DNA from: Flavobacterium dankookense
GTDB taxonomy: Bacteria; Bacteroidota; Bacteroidia; Flavobacteriales; Flavobacteriaceae
Assembly (NCBI RefSeq): GCF_004362665.1
Contig: NZ_SNXR01000013.1
Span: forward strand, 124,001-188,000
Direction of reading: 5' to 3'
DNA length: 64,000 bases
In this document: positions 35,944 to 45,005 of the stretch, in pieces
Position numbering within the stretch: position 1 is the first letter of the stretch
Layout of the letters: every line of letters begins with the position of its first letter
Made by a program: the position numbers and the translations under genes
Notes under the pieces: model-generated
What the model saw: only the letters and a program-made list of their open reading frames with translations
Told to the model about the DNA's origin: nothing
Databases searched by the model: none

Positions 35944-36465
35944 ATGAAAATACTTGGTATCGGTTCACGTTTAAAACATGCTGAATATGGTGTTGGAGTT
36001 GTAACCAACGTCACTGCAAAGCATTATTGGGTAACTTTTATAGAAAACGGATTGGAAACTATTGATGTAGATAGTGAATTTGAAGTAATTGAAGCAGTTG
36101 AAGGTGAAGTAGATACAGTTAGTTTTTATGAAGTAGAAAAAACCTTGAAAAATCTATTGCAAAAATGGAGCGATGTTTCGCAAATTGTTCCCATTGCCGA
36201 TAAATGGAAAGGCGGAAAATTAATAATGGAACCAGGAACACCAACTCAAAACAAAGAAGTTCCTATAGATATTTTTTTCAATAAAATAATTATGGTAAGA
36301 GATCGACTTCGAGTTATGGAACAAAAAATAAATTCAAGTAATTTAGATAATTCTGAAAAGGTTGAATTGCAACAATACATTACACGATGTTACGGAAGTA
36401 TGACTACTTTTAATGTATTGTTTAAAAGTACAAACGATTATTTTGTGGGAGAAAAAACGAAGTAG
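35944..36465 (+). CDS. Conserved-looking protein with SH3/Tudor-like N-terminus
   Basis: 173 residues, cytoplasmic. Residues 1-45 (H-A-E-Y-G-V-G-V-V-T-N-V then Y-W-V-T-F-I-E-N-G) resemble the small beta-barrel found at the C-terminus of UvrD/PcrA and in CarD-like proteins, where it contacts RNA polymerase. The rest is helical, with W-K-G-G-K-L-I-M-E-P-G and a long charged helix. I cannot name a family. Its position divergent from uvrA invites a link to repair or transcription, but that is context only. Confidence 0.75.
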   Translation: MKILGIGSRLKHAEYGVGVVTNVTAKHYWVTFIENGLETIDVDSEFEVIEAVEGEVDTVSFYEVEKTLKNLLQKWSDVSQIVPIADKWKGGKLIMEPGTPTQNKEVPIDIFFNKIIMVRDRLRVMEQKINSSNLDNSEKVELQQYITRCYGSMTTFNVLFKSTNDYFVGEKTK

Positions 36466-36471
36466 TAATAG

Positions 36472-36498
36472 AAAACCTTTCAATTGAAAGGTTTTTTT
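36472..36498. terminator. Bidirectional terminator between converging genes
   Basis: Perfect 24-bp palindrome (AAAACCTTTCAA then TTGAAAGGTTTT) with T runs in both directions. Confidence 0.85.
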
Positions 36499-38317
36499 AT
36501 TCAATAACCATTTCCTTGAAATTGGTTCTATAATTTTCCAGAATATCAAGTTTAGAAAGACAACCAAAGTATTTACCATCTTTTACTAAAGGTAATACTT
36601 CGTGGTTGGTTTTGTCAAAGGATTTCATGATTTTTTCCATTCCATCATCAAACTGTAATATAACTTCGGGTTGAGTGAGAATTTCTTTTATGGTTGTGAA
36701 TTTTACTCTGTAAGGATTGAAAATAAACGATTTGACATGTTGAAATTCAATTACACCGAGAAGATTTCTCTTTTCATCAACAATAGGAATTACTTTTTGA
36801 GATGTTGACGCAAATATTTCTACCACTTTTTCAAGTGAGTTTTCTACAGAAAGCGTTTGGTAATTGGTTTGGATTAATTTTAAAACATCAATTTTCAGTA
36901 AAATATTTTTGTCTTTATCACTGGTAAAAACATCGCCTTTATCTGCCAGAGGTTTTACATCCATTGAATGTTTTTCAAAACGTTTTGAAACCGCAAAACT
37001 AATGGAAGAAACAATCATCAACGGAACCATCAAATTGTATCCACCAGTAATTTCACCAATCAAAAAGATAGCAGTTAATGGCGCATGAAATAAACCACTT
37101 AAAATTCCTGCCATACCAACAATAGTAAAATTTGCAACGGGTAAATGGTTGTTAATTCCGGTTAAATCAAAAAATTTGGCAACAAAAAAACCCAAATAAC
37201 TTCCAACAAAAAGTGATGGTGCAAAATTACCGCCATTTCCTCCTGAACCTAAAGTTAATCCGGTTGCAAAAGATTTCAGTAACATCGTTACACCAACAAA
37301 AATTAGTAAAATCCATTCGTTACTTTTATGATTGTCTAGTAAAGTATTTTCTAATAATGCACCAGGATTTTTGGTAGAAAGTGTTTTGATACTTTCATAT
37401 CCTTCGCCAAAAAGTGTTGGAAAAAAGAAAATCATTAGGGCTAAAATACTTGCTCCAAAAAGTGCTTTGTTATAAATTTTACTTTTCTTTTTTTGAAAAT
37501 AATGTTCCACTCTGCGAAAATTTCGAGCATGAAAAACCGAAACTAATCCTGCTAAAATCCCCAAAAGAATATAATAGGGAATATTATGATAATCAAATAC
37601 TTGCTGTTGCTTAAATGACAACAAAACATCTTCATTTAATACAACTGTTGAAACCAAAGCTCCAGTTGCTGCCGAAATCATTATCGGGATAAAAGCCGAA
37701 ATAGTAACATCGGCAAGAACAACTTCTATAGCAAATAAAACTCCAGCAATTGGCGCATTAAATGCAGCACCAATTCCAGCAGCAACGCCGCAGGCTAACA
37801 ATAAAATTCTATCTTTTTGGCTTAAATGATAGCGTTGTGAAAAATTAGAACCAAATGCTGCGCCAGTGATTACAATTGGACTTTCTAAACCTGCAGAACC
37901 GCCAAGCCCAACGGTTAATGAGCTTGTTACAATTTGGGCATACATCTGTTTTTTGGGAACAATTCCACCTTTTTTGGCAACTGCATATAAAATTTTAGAA
38001 CTTCCTTTTTCAATGCTTCCATCAAGTAAATGTTTGACCACAAAAACCGTTAAAAGAATTCCAATAATAGGCAACAAACTGTTGATATAAGGAAGTTTGA
38101 GATACGTATTTACATAATTAGCAAATACAAAAACGGAGTGCGCAAAATTCTTTAATAAAATTACGGCAAGCGAACATGAAATAGCAACAACTACAGCCGA
38201 AAAATAAAGAAATTGTCTTTCGGATATTTTCTCTTTCAAAGAAAAGATAATATTCTCTATTCTTCGAAAAATATTTCGGAAAACGATTTTATATAGTGGT
38301 GCTTTTTTTGTTGGCAT
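36497..38317 (-). CDS. ClC-family chloride channel/transporter with CBS domains
   Basis: 606 residues. The membrane part (about 30-430) has the ClC anion-site loops G-G-S-A-G-L-E-S-P, with the gating Glu, and G-S-G-G-N-G-G-N-F-A-P. G-A-A-F-N-A-P-I-A-G and G-L-F-H-A-P-L-T-A-I are the conserved helix starts. Two CBS domains fill the C-terminal 140 residues (V-I-P-I-V-D; V-L-P-L-V-K-D-G-K-Y-F-G) and probably bind nucleotides. The retained gating Glu leaves Cl-/H+ exchange possible. Confidence 0.92.
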   Translation of the reverse strand: MPTKKAPLYKIVFRNIFRRIENIIFSLKEKISERQFLYFSAVVVAISCSLAVILLKNFAHSVFVFANYVNTYLKLPYINSLLPIIGILLTVFVVKHLLDGSIEKGSSKILYAVAKKGGIVPKKQMYAQIVTSSLTVGLGGSAGLESPIVITGAAFGSNFSQRYHLSQKDRILLLACGVAAGIGAAFNAPIAGVLFAIEVVLADVTISAFIPIMISAATGALVSTVVLNEDVLLSFKQQQVFDYHNIPYYILLGILAGLVSVFHARNFRRVEHYFQKKKSKIYNKALFGASILALMIFFFPTLFGEGYESIKTLSTKNPGALLENTLLDNHKSNEWILLIFVGVTMLLKSFATGLTLGSGGNGGNFAPSLFVGSYLGFFVAKFFDLTGINNHLPVANFTIVGMAGILSGLFHAPLTAIFLIGEITGGYNLMVPLMIVSSISFAVSKRFEKHSMDVKPLADKGDVFTSDKDKNILLKIDVLKLIQTNYQTLSVENSLEKVVEIFASTSQKVIPIVDEKRNLLGVIEFQHVKSFIFNPYRVKFTTIKEILTQPEVILQFDDGMEKIMKSFDKTNHEVLPLVKDGKYFGCLSKLDILENYRTNFKEMVIE

Positions 38318-38335
38318 TTATTTGAGAATATTCTA

Positions 38336-38343
38336 CAAAAATA
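38336..38343 (-). promoter_or_regulatory. TAnnTTTG -7 element of the ClC gene
   Basis: Minus-strand TATTTTTG lies 18 bases before the ATG. Confidence 0.5.
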
Positions 38344-38354
38344 GCTATAAATGA

Positions 38355-39026
38355 TTATTTTAAAATATTTCTCAGTGCTTCTTTTTTACTCAAAGGTTTT
38401 AAATTAGTGTTTTCTACATAGCTTTTTACCGCATTTGGATTAAATCGACCATAATCTCGAAGTGACCAACCAATGGCTTTTTGAATAAAAAATTCATTCG
38501 AATATTTGTGTTTTTCGCATTCGGATTTCAATAATTCAAAATTGGTTTTTTGCTTATAACTCAATTGAAAAAGAATGGCACTTCGATTGAGCCACATATT
38601 TTCTGAATTTGAAAACCGTTCGATTACTTTTAATGTTTTATCAGGAAATTGCAAAAGATAACCACCCAAAAGATATTTTGCCAAAACATCAACACTATCC
38701 CACCAAGAATTGGTAATAATCCATTGTTCAATGAGTTTGGCGTCTTCTTTTAAATACTTTTTTTTAATTTCTTTAATTAAAATTTCCATTCCACAATACT
38801 GGAATTCACGCTCTTTTTTGTTGAAAAGTTCCCAACTGATTTCTCGAAAATTGGATTGTATTTCCGATTGGTGTTTTTTCCATAAATCTTGAAAAACAGC
38901 TCTTCTTGTTTCGGTTTTAATACCTAAAAAAGAAAAATTATGCTTCATGTAAGCTTCCATTTTTGCTGCGTTTTCAGTATTTTTATGACGAAACAATTCG
39001 GTTTCTAATTCTTGTATGAAATTCAT
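38355..39026 (-). CDS. DNA alkylation repair protein (AlkD-like HEAT-repeat glycosylase)
   Basis: 223 residues, the AlkD size, almost entirely paired helices. W-D-S-V-D-V-L-A (near 110), W-L-N-R-S-A-I-L-F-Q-L (near 145), F-I-Q-K-A-I-G-W-S-L-R-D-Y-G (near 175) and N-P-N-A-V are family hallmarks, including the conserved Trp, Asp and Arg residues that flip out 3-methyladenine and 7-methylguanine. It is the last gene of the acpH-ggt-alkD run, 9 bases after ggt. Confidence 0.9.
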   Translation of the reverse strand: MNFIQELETELFRHKNTENAAKMEAYMKHNFSFLGIKTETRRAVFQDLWKKHQSEIQSNFREISWELFNKKEREFQYCGMEILIKEIKKKYLKEDAKLIEQWIITNSWWDSVDVLAKYLLGGYLLQFPDKTLKVIERFSNSENMWLNRSAILFQLSYKQKTNFELLKSECEKHKYSNEFFIQKAIGWSLRDYGRFNPNAVKSYVENTNLKPLSKKEALRNILK

Positions 39027-39035
39027 TTTTTTAAT

Positions 39036-40703
39036 TTAATATCCAATAGCTTTATCATCTCCGCGAAAATCGGCTCCGCCTTCAATATTGCCATTTGGTA
39101 AAACCAAAATCGCATTTACTTTACCAATAATAGGTGCAAATTTTTCGTTAATAACATGACCTTTTTGTTTGAGCTTTTCTTTGACTTCTAAACTGAATTT
39201 TTTAGGTTCAAGCATAATTTCATCTGGCAACCATTGATGGTGAAAGCGTGGTTGATTTACGGCTTGTTGCATTCCCATTTCAAATTCATATACATTTAAA
39301 ATAGTTTGCAAAACCGAAGTGATTATGGTCGAACCGCCAGGCGAACCCAAAAGCATTAATAATTTTCCATTTTTCTCCACGATTGTTGGTGTCATCGAAC
39401 TAAGCATTCGTTTTTCGGGAGCAATGCTGTTGGCTTCAGCACCAATTAATCCGTAATAATTAGGAACTCCGGGTTTTGCCGAAAAATCATCCATTTCATT
39501 ATTGAGAAAAAATCCCAGTTCGTCACAATATAGTTTAGAACCATACGCACCGTTCAAAGTTGTCGTCACCGAAACGGCATTTCCGTTTGTATCAACAATC
39601 GAATAATGAGTGGTTTCATCACTTTCTACAACCTGAATGTCACCATGACTAACTTCTTTGGATGACGTTGCATTTTCAAAAGAAAAGTTTTGCATTCGAT
39701 TTTTTAAATAATTTTCGTTGAGCAATTCTTTTTCTGGTATAGTAACAAAATCCGGATCGCCAAGGAAATAATTTCTATCGGCATACGCTCTACGTTCAGT
39801 TTCGCTCAAAAGATGGATGTAGTTAGCCGAATTGTGTTGCAGTTTTTTAAGGTCGAAGGGTTCAATCATTTTCATAATTTGAGCCAAAGTAATTCCGCCG
39901 CTACTTGGTGGTGCCATCGAAATGATATTCAGTTCTTTGTATTGAAAAGTTATCGGTTTTCGCCAAATGGTTTTGTACTTTTTTAAATCTATTAGCGAAA
40001 TTATTCCGCCTTTGCTTTTTATAAATTTGACTAATTTTTTTGCAGTTTTTCTTTTGTAGAATTCGGCTTCTCCGTTTTTAAGAATTTGTTCTAATGTATT
40101 AGCTAATGCCATATATTTTATGGTATCGCCAACTTTAAAGTTTTCTGCATAAAGTGTTTGATTCCCGCTTAGTTCAACAATTTTAGAGCGATATTCATTG
40201 AGTTTTGCATGTTCTTTTTCGGTTACAACAATACCTTTTTTTGCCAAAAGGATAGCAGGTTCAAACAACTCTTTTAGTGGTAATGAACCAAATTTTCTAT
40301 GGATTTCAAATATAGCTGCAACACTTCCCGGAATGCCAACGGATAAAGCACTATCGGTACTCAAATTAGGAATTACATTGCCATTTTTGTCCAAATACAT
40401 GTTTTCGGATGCTTTTAACGGTGCTTTTTCTCTGAAATCAAGCGAACCAATTTCACCGTTATTTTTTCGATACACCAAAAATCCTCCACCCGAAATATTT
40501 CCTGCATAAGGATAAGCAACTGCCAATGCCAAATGTGTTGCAATCATAGCATCAAATGCATTTCCACCTTTTTTTAGAATGTCAATGCCAATTTTGGAAG
40601 CTTCTTCACGAGCCGAAACCACCATGCCATTGGAAGCAGTTACACCTTGCTGTCCAAAACAAATTTGAAGTAAAAAAAGGAAAAGGATAATCGTATTTTT
40701 CAT
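39036..40703 (-). CDS. ggt: Gamma-glutamyltransferase
   Basis: 555 residues with a signal peptide ending C-F-G-Q. The self-cleavage site and nucleophile is Thr365 in E-T-T-H-Y-S-I-V-D, and the small subunit has L-N-N-E-M-D-D-F and [15 protein letters not shown] and G-G-G-F-L-V-Y are N-terminal signatures. The enzyme matures into two chains in the periplasm and breaks down glutathione and gamma-glutamyl peptides. It is sandwiched between acpH (6-base gap) and the alkD-like gene (9-base gap), so one operon. Confidence 0.93.
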   Translation of the reverse strand: MKNTIILFLFLLQICFGQQGVTASNGMVVSAREEASKIGIDILKKGGNAFDAMIATHLALAVAYPYAGNISGGGFLVYRKNNGEIGSLDFREKAPLKASENMYLDKNGNVIPNLSTDSALSVGIPGSVAAIFEIHRKFGSLPLKELFEPAILLAKKGIVVTEKEHAKLNEYRSKIVELSGNQTLYAENFKVGDTIKYMALANTLEQILKNGEAEFYKRKTAKKLVKFIKSKGGIISLIDLKKYKTIWRKPITFQYKELNIISMAPPSSGGITLAQIMKMIEPFDLKKLQHNSANYIHLLSETERRAYADRNYFLGDPDFVTIPEKELLNENYLKNRMQNFSFENATSSKEVSHGDIQVVESDETTHYSIVDTNGNAVSVTTTLNGAYGSKLYCDELGFFLNNEMDDFSAKPGVPNYYGLIGAEANSIAPEKRMLSSMTPTIVEKNGKLLMLLGSPGGSTIITSVLQTILNVYEFEMGMQQAVNQPRFHHQWLPDEIMLEPKKFSLEVKEKLKQKGHVINEKFAPIIGKVNAILVLPNGNIEGGADFRGDDKAIGY

Positions 40704-40709
40704 ATAATA

Positions 40710-41300
40710 TTATCCGTTTAATTCGTGAATTTTTTGTTGGCAATGCTCTTGAAGTTCCATAAAAAATTGCGTAAACTCGGTTTCAAACTCCAAGTAAAAC
40801 TTTTGTAATTCCACTATCGATTCATGCATCGCAACACGATTTTTGGTTCGGTGATCCATTTGGAACAAAATCATTTCCAAGCCTGAGATGGAAGCATAGC
40901 TTACCAACCAATTTCGAGCAATCATATACGGCATCATTCCTTGAATTTTAGCCGTAAGTAAATCATAATTGTCTTGTAAAAGCTGATAAAATTCATCGGC
41001 ATACTCTTCTAGTTTTTTATTGGAATAATTTGCCCAGTTTTTTGCCAAAAAATGGTCGTAAAAAATGTCCATAATCACACCAGAATAATGTCCGTATTTT
41101 TCATGCAATCGATGTTTGCTTTTTCTATAAACGGGATGCATATCCGTAAAACTGTCAATCGTGCGATGGAGTAAAATACCTTTTTTTATTTCTTCGGGAT
41201 AATTTTCATAGCTATTTCCACGAATACTATCTGCCATAAAATTACCAATTTTCAGCAAATCGTTGTTACCAGACAGATAAATATGTGCTAGGAAATTCAT
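40710..41300 (-). CDS. Acyl carrier protein phosphodiesterase (AcpH-like, DUF479)
   Basis: 196 residues, cytoplasmic. N-F-L-A-H-I-Y-L-S at the start, I-G-N-F-M-A-D, H-R-T-I-D-S-F-T-D near residue 47 and D-I-F-Y-D-H-F-L-A near 77 match the HD-like metal site of AcpH. It removes phosphopantetheine from ACP, although activity has been shown for few members. It is the first gene of a three-gene minus-strand unit and its leader shares a 15-bp motif with the divergent sugar-phosphate mutase gene. Confidence 0.87.
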   Translation of the reverse strand: MNFLAHIYLSGNNDLLKIGNFMADSIRGNSYENYPEEIKKGILLHRTIDSFTDMHPVYRKSKHRLHEKYGHYSGVIMDIFYDHFLAKNWANYSNKKLEEYADEFYQLLQDNYDLLTAKIQGMMPYMIARNWLVSYASISGLEMILFQMDHRTKNRVAMHESIVELQKFYLEFETEFTQFFMELQEHCQQKIHELNG

Positions 41301-41322
41301 TAAATAGTTTAAAAGGTTAAGT

Positions 41323-41492
41323 GTTTATGAGTTTAAATTGTTTTAAATCCATTTTACTATCAAATAGCTTCGTTTATTTCTGATTGTTTTGTAAATATAT
41401 TAATTCTTTCAATGTTTTATTAAAATCCAAATCATAACTTTTTATATTTGTATTTTACACGAGTTAGCTCTTAAACTTTTAAACTCATAAAC
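41323..41492. repeat. 15-bp perfect inverted repeat in the leaders of two divergent genes
   Basis: GTTTATGAGTTTAAA at 41323-41337 and its exact reverse complement at 41478-41492. Each copy lies in the leader of one divergent gene, just upstream of the ATG. The 208-base space holds nothing else but the promoter at 41443. Confidence 0.7.
41443..41450 (+). promoter_or_regulatory. TAnnTTTG -7 element of the sugar-phosphate mutase gene
   Basis: TATATTTG lies 58 bases before the ATG, giving a leader of about 50 bases that contains the shared 15-bp motif. Confidence 0.55.
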
Positions 41493-41508
41493 TTTTAAAC
41501 AAAAAATA

Positions 41509-42915
41509 ATGACATTAATCAAATCAATATCAGGAATTCGCGGAACAATAGGAGGAAAGGTTGGAGACAATTTAACGCCAGTAGATGCTGTGAAATTTGC
41601 TTCGGCTTATGGAACATTTCTAAAAGCCGGAAGAGATTCTTCGCAAGCTCAGAATGACAAAAAGATGAAAGTAGTTATTGGTCGTGATGCTCGAATTTCA
41701 GGTCCGATGATTCATAATTTAGTAGTCAATACTTTAATTGGTTTGGGAATTGATGTTATTGATTTAGGTTTATCTACAACACCAACAGTTGAAGTTGCCG
41801 TTCCGATGGAACAAGCCGATGGCGGAATTATTTTAACAGCTTCTCACAATCCAAAACAATGGAATGCTTTGAAACTTTTAAATGCAAAAGGTGAATTTCT
41901 TAGCGGTGCTGAAGGTGCAAAAATATTAGAAATTGCCGAGGCAGAAGCGTTTGATTTTTCGGATGTAGATAGTTTAGGAGAAATTATGGCAAACGATGCT
42001 TACATGGATATTCATATTGATGAGGTTTTAGAATTACCTTTAGTTGATGCCGAAGCTGTTGCCAAAAGAAAATTCAAAGTAGTAGTTGACGGCGTGAATT
42101 CTTCAGGTGGAATTATTATCCCAAAACTTTTGGAACAAATGGGTGTAGAATGTGTAAAATTATACTGTGAACCTAACGGACATTTTCCTCACAATCCAGA
42201 ACCATTGAAAGAACATTTGGGTGACATTTGTAAACTAGTCATTGAAGAAAAAGCCGATTTCGGAATTGTTGTTGATCCAGATGTTGACCGTTTGGCGTTT
42301 ATTTCTAATGATGGCGAAATGTTTGGCGAAGAATACACGTTGGTTGCCGTTGCGGATTATGTTTTGAGTAAAACACCAGGAAATACTGTTTCTAATATGA
42401 GTTCGTCGCGTGCGTTGCGTGATATTACTGAAAAACACAACGGAAGTTATCAAGCCAGTGCCGTTGGAGAAGTAAATGTGGTAGAATTGATGAAAGCCAC
42501 AAACGCCATAATTGGTGGCGAAGGAAACGGCGGAATTATTTATCCAGAACTGCACTATGGAAGAGATAGCTTGGTTGGTGTGGCTTTGTTTTTAACGCAT
42601 TTAGCAAATTTAGATGTTACAGTTGCTGAACTTAGAGCAAGTTATCCGCAGTATTATATGAGTAAAAACAAAATTGAGTTAACACCACAAATTGATGTTG
42701 ACGGAATTTTGGCAACACTTACTGAAACTTATAAATCTGAAAATATATCTACAATTGATGGAGTAAAAATTGATTTCCCAACGGAATGGGTTCATTTGCG
42801 TAAATCAAACACGGAACCAATTATCCGAATTTATACAGAAGCACCAACCCAAGGTGCTGCTGATGCTTTAGCTGTTCGTTTTGTAAATGAATTGAAAGCT
42901 ATTGCTGGTATATAA
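41509..42915 (+). CDS. Phosphoglucosamine / phosphomanno-mutase
   Basis: 468 residues of the alpha-D-phosphohexomutase family. The phosphoserine loop T-A-S-H-N-P has Ser112, the metal loop D-P-D-V-D-R has Asp256, 258 and 260, the sugar loop is G-E-G-N-G-G, and the phosphate loop is R-K-S-N-T-E-P. S-G-I-R-G-T-I-G-G opens the protein. It is usually annotated GlmM (glucosamine 6-P to 1-P for peptidoglycan) in this phylum, but phosphomannomutase activity is not excluded. It has its own promoter and terminator. Confidence 0.9.
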   Translation: MTLIKSISGIRGTIGGKVGDNLTPVDAVKFASAYGTFLKAGRDSSQAQNDKKMKVVIGRDARISGPMIHNLVVNTLIGLGIDVIDLGLSTTPTVEVAVPMEQADGGIILTASHNPKQWNALKLLNAKGEFLSGAEGAKILEIAEAEAFDFSDVDSLGEIMANDAYMDIHIDEVLELPLVDAEAVAKRKFKVVVDGVNSSGGIIIPKLLEQMGVECVKLYCEPNGHFPHNPEPLKEHLGDICKLVIEEKADFGIVVDPDVDRLAFISNDGEMFGEEYTLVAVADYVLSKTPGNTVSNMSSSRALRDITEKHNGSYQASAVGEVNVVELMKATNAIIGGEGNGGIIYPELHYGRDSLVGVALFLTHLANLDVTVAELRASYPQYYMSKNKIELTPQIDVDGILATLTETYKSENISTIDGVKIDFPTEWVHLRKSNTEPIIRIYTEAPTQGAADALAVRFVNELKAIAGI

Positions 42916-42937
42916 TTTATTTTTTATCTCTAAAAAC

Positions 42938-42968
42938 AAAAAGCCCTGACAATAAACATCAGGGCTTT
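42938..42968. terminator. Bidirectional terminator between the mutase and the Asp-rich lipoprotein genes
   Basis: AAAAGCCCTGA pairs with TCAGGGCTTTT around about 9 bases. Confidence 0.85.
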
Positions 42969-42996
42969 TCAACTTAAAAACAAATCTCAAAAATTA

Positions 42997-43776
42997 TTAA
43001 TCATCTAGTTCACAGGAATCTTTAATTTTATTTTTTATAGCGTTGGCTAACGATTGATTTCCATCAGTGTCGTTTGGACCTATCTCAATCAAACCATCAC
43101 CATCACCATCGGTAGCGTTGCTTAAATCTACTTGGCTCAATACTTGGTTTAAATTGAAGTTGAATACCAATTCATAAGAACCATTATTAACAACTAAGTT
43201 TTGGTTGTCATCTTCATAATCGATTTCGAAATCTTCTTCAACATTATGCCAAAATACAAATGGTGTACCGCCAATAGTTCCTTTGATTTCAATTGATTTA
43301 TTGTACATTTCTGATGCAGAGTCAACATTGCGGTCTAGTTTGAATTCTACTTCTTCATAAATACCGTTTGGAATACTAACTGTAGTAACTACTGAATTTT
43401 GGTTTAATAAGTCCAATTCAAATGGTCCAGCTAAGTCAAATTCATCATCATCTCCATAAAATCCGTCATCGTCATAGCTGTTGTCATCATCATCATAACC
43501 ATCGTTGTCATCGTCATCATCATTGTCGTTGTCATCATAGTAGTCTTCAGCAAATTCAAATTCAATTTCTCTGATGTTGATTTTGAAGGAAGTTAAAACT
43601 ACATCTTCATTCATCGCTACACCGTTTGCAGAACGATTGGCTGTTGGCGTATATACAGCGCTTGCTTTGATGCGTAGTTGATTGTTACCGTTGTTGCTGG
43701 TACTGTCGTCACTAGAACAAGACGCCACAAACAACATTAATAATAAAATACCCAAAAGTGCTTTTACATTTTTCAT
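42997..43776 (-). CDS. Asp-rich lipoprotein (DUF4382-like)
   Basis: 259 residues with lipobox V-A-S-C. The fold-like part (V-L-T-S-F-K-I-N-I-R-E-I-E-F-E, then F-E-L-D-L-L-N, then I-P-N-G-I-Y-E-E-V-E-F-K-L) resembles DUF4382 carbohydrate-binding-like domains. Into it is inserted a ~40-residue tract almost entirely Asp with Tyr, Asn and Gly, encoded by near-microsatellite GAT/GAC repeats. The C-terminus has D-G-D-G-D-G, a calcium-binding-like loop. I infer a surface metal-binding lipoprotein. The family call is tentative. Confidence 0.75.
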   Translation of the reverse strand: MKNVKALLGILLLMLFVASCSSDDSTSNNGNNQLRIKASAVYTPTANRSANGVAMNEDVVLTSFKINIREIEFEFAEDYYDDNDNDDDDDNDGYDDDDNSYDDDGFYGDDDEFDLAGPFELDLLNQNSVVTTVSIPNGIYEEVEFKLDRNVDSASEMYNKSIEIKGTIGGTPFVFWHNVEEDFEIDYEDDNQNLVVNNGSYELVFNFNLNQVLSQVDLSNATDGDGDGLIEIGPNDTDGNQSLANAIKNKIKDSCELDD

Positions 43777-43888
43777 AGTTATAAATTTTGTGTTATATAA
43801 CTAAAACAAGCTACTTTAAATTTACCCTACTTAAATTTTGAAAAAAAATAAAATAATTTTCACTTTTAGGTCTAAAGTACTGGTGGAG

Positions 43889-44248
43889 TTAAAGATAGCT
43901 TTCGCCAAAAGTCAATAAGTTTTTATCAGGATCAAGGATGGAAAACTCTTTTTGTCTCCAAGGTTTTAGTTCGAGCAAACCGTTGGGGTGAATTCGTGTT
44001 TTGTTGTCGAGCAATGTTTGATAGAGGTTGTCAATAGCATTGGTTCGAATGTAAACCTGACCGTAGTTTTCATCAGGATTTAAATCGGCAAATTCAAAAA
44101 AATGAATTTCTACTTCGTCTTTTTTTACCATTAAATAGGAATCGTAGTCTTCTTTGCCAATATCAATAAACCCTAATTGATTGATATAGAAATCTCGGGT
44201 TTTGGCTTTGTTGCGCATGGGTAATTTTGGGTGAATTGATGTTAGCAT
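43889..44248 (-). CDS. VOC-family (glyoxalase/bleomycin-resistance-like) protein
   Basis: 119 residues. P-K-L-P-M-R-N-K-A-K-T-R-D-F-Y, L-G-F-I-D-I-G, E-I-H-F-F-E-F and the C-terminal S-I-L-D-P-D-K-N-L-L-T-F-G-E match the bleomycin-binding (BRP) branch of the fold. It could bind a glycopeptide-like ligand or be a small dioxygenase/isomerase. No metal triad is obvious, which favours a binding protein. Confidence 0.85.
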   Translation of the reverse strand: MLTSIHPKLPMRNKAKTRDFYINQLGFIDIGKEDYDSYLMVKKDEVEIHFFEFADLNPDENYGQVYIRTNAIDNLYQTLLDNKTRIHPNGLLELKPWRQKEFSILDPDKNLLTFGESYL

Positions 44249-44265
44249 AGTTTGATTTTTTTATT

Positions 44266-44296
44266 TTTTGCCACGGATTGCAAGGATTTTACGGAT
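44266..44296. repeat. Short direct repeats between the VOC and DUF2200 genes
   Basis: Three imperfect copies of an acGGATT unit lie about 9-10 bases apart (CACGGATTGC, AAGGATTTT, ACGGATTA). This resembles the degenerate GGATT-type spacer repeats often found between Flavobacterium genes. Confidence 0.45.
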
Positions 44297-44307
44297 TATT
44301 TTGTGTT

Positions 44308-44670
44308 TTAACTCCGCAAAATCTTTTCCATTGTTTTTCCTTTTGCTAGTTCATCAACCAGTTTGTCGAGATAGCGAACTTGTTTTGTCAACTCGTTCTC
44401 GATTTCTTCAATGCGATAACCACAAATCATTCCTGTGATGAGGTTTGCCTTTGGATGGAGTGTTGCTTTATTGAAAAAAGTTTCAAATGTAGCGTTGCTT
44501 ACTATCAGTTCTTGGAGTTGTTGGTCATTAAAACCAGTTAACCAACTAATCACTTGGTGCAACTCTTCTTTAGTGCGGTTTTTTTTCTCGACTTTCGTTA
44601 CATAATGCGGATAAACCGATGCAAAAGTCATTTTGGCTATGCGTTCGTTATGTTCGTTAGTTGGGTTCAT
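44308..44670 (-). CDS. DUF2200 family protein
   Basis: About 120 residues. N-E-R-I-A-K-M-T-F-A-S-V-Y-P-H-Y, then T-K-E-E-L-H-Q-V-I-S-W-L-T-G-F, then A-N-L-I-T-G-M-I-C-G-Y-R-I-E-E-I are the DUF2200 signatures. ATG 44670 is chosen because a CAATTTTG near-consensus -7 box covers the alternative ATG at 44691. The function of the family is unknown. Confidence 0.85.
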   Translation of the reverse strand: MNPTNEHNERIAKMTFASVYPHYVTKVEKKNRTKEELHQVISWLTGFNDQQLQELIVSNATFETFFNKATLHPKANLITGMICGYRIEEIENELTKQVRYLDKLVDELAKGKTMEKILRS

Positions 44671-44715
44671 TTTTTTTATCCTTGTATGCAAAATTGAGTT
44701 ACTAGCATTTTTCTT

Positions 44716-44883
44716 TTATTGTTGAAGAAACAACATATATATAATTACCCAAACGCCTACACATACAAAACCAACATACAACGTATTTAGATTTTGCTTC
44801 AAGTCTTTTTTTATTAACCCTCGATATACTATCCAAAGAGCAAAGTAGGTTATAAACGCTAAAGGAAAATATAATCTAAACAT
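44716..44883 (-). CDS. 55-residue two-helix membrane protein, last cassette-like gene
   Basis: ATG at 44883 to TAA at 44716. The product starts M-F-R-L-Y-F-P-L-A-F-I-T-Y-F-A-L-W and has a second helix T-L-Y-V-G-F-V-C-V-G-V-W-V-I-I-Y-M-L-F, joined by the charged loop R-G-L-I-K-K-D-L-K-Q-N. Both helices are about 17-20 residues. It lies immediately downstream (minus strand) of repeat site A with the same orientation as the other cassette-like genes. Small two-helix proteins in such places are often toxins or phage-defence effectors, but nothing here proves it. Confidence 0.6.
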   Translation of the reverse strand: MFRLYFPLAFITYFALWIVYRGLIKKDLKQNLNTLYVGFVCVGVWVIIYMLFLQQ

Positions 44884-44895
44884 GGTTGGTGTTGT

Positions 44896-44995
44896 TTGTT
44901 AATTATTTCTGTTAAAGATAAAAATTCTTTCGAAAAGTGAACGTGAACTTACCGCAAAATTCACAATCGTGAGAAATGGCTGTTATAAGCTGGCT
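44896..44995 (-). repeat. attC-like repeat, site A (one arm lost)
   Basis: Contains the conserved core CTGTTAAAGATAAAAATTCTT shared in whole or part with sites B, C and D, then AACGTGAACTTACCGCAAA, also seen in site E, and ends GTTATAAGCTGGC. The arm on the low-coordinate side is missing, so it is shorter than B-D. Confidence 0.7.
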
Positions 44996-45005
44996 TCGTA
45001 TTCCC

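Noticed and set aside
43889-44691. Treating the VOC and DUF2200 genes as cassettes
   Set aside because: No copy of the core repeat or its arms flanks them; only short GGATT-type direct repeats are seen.
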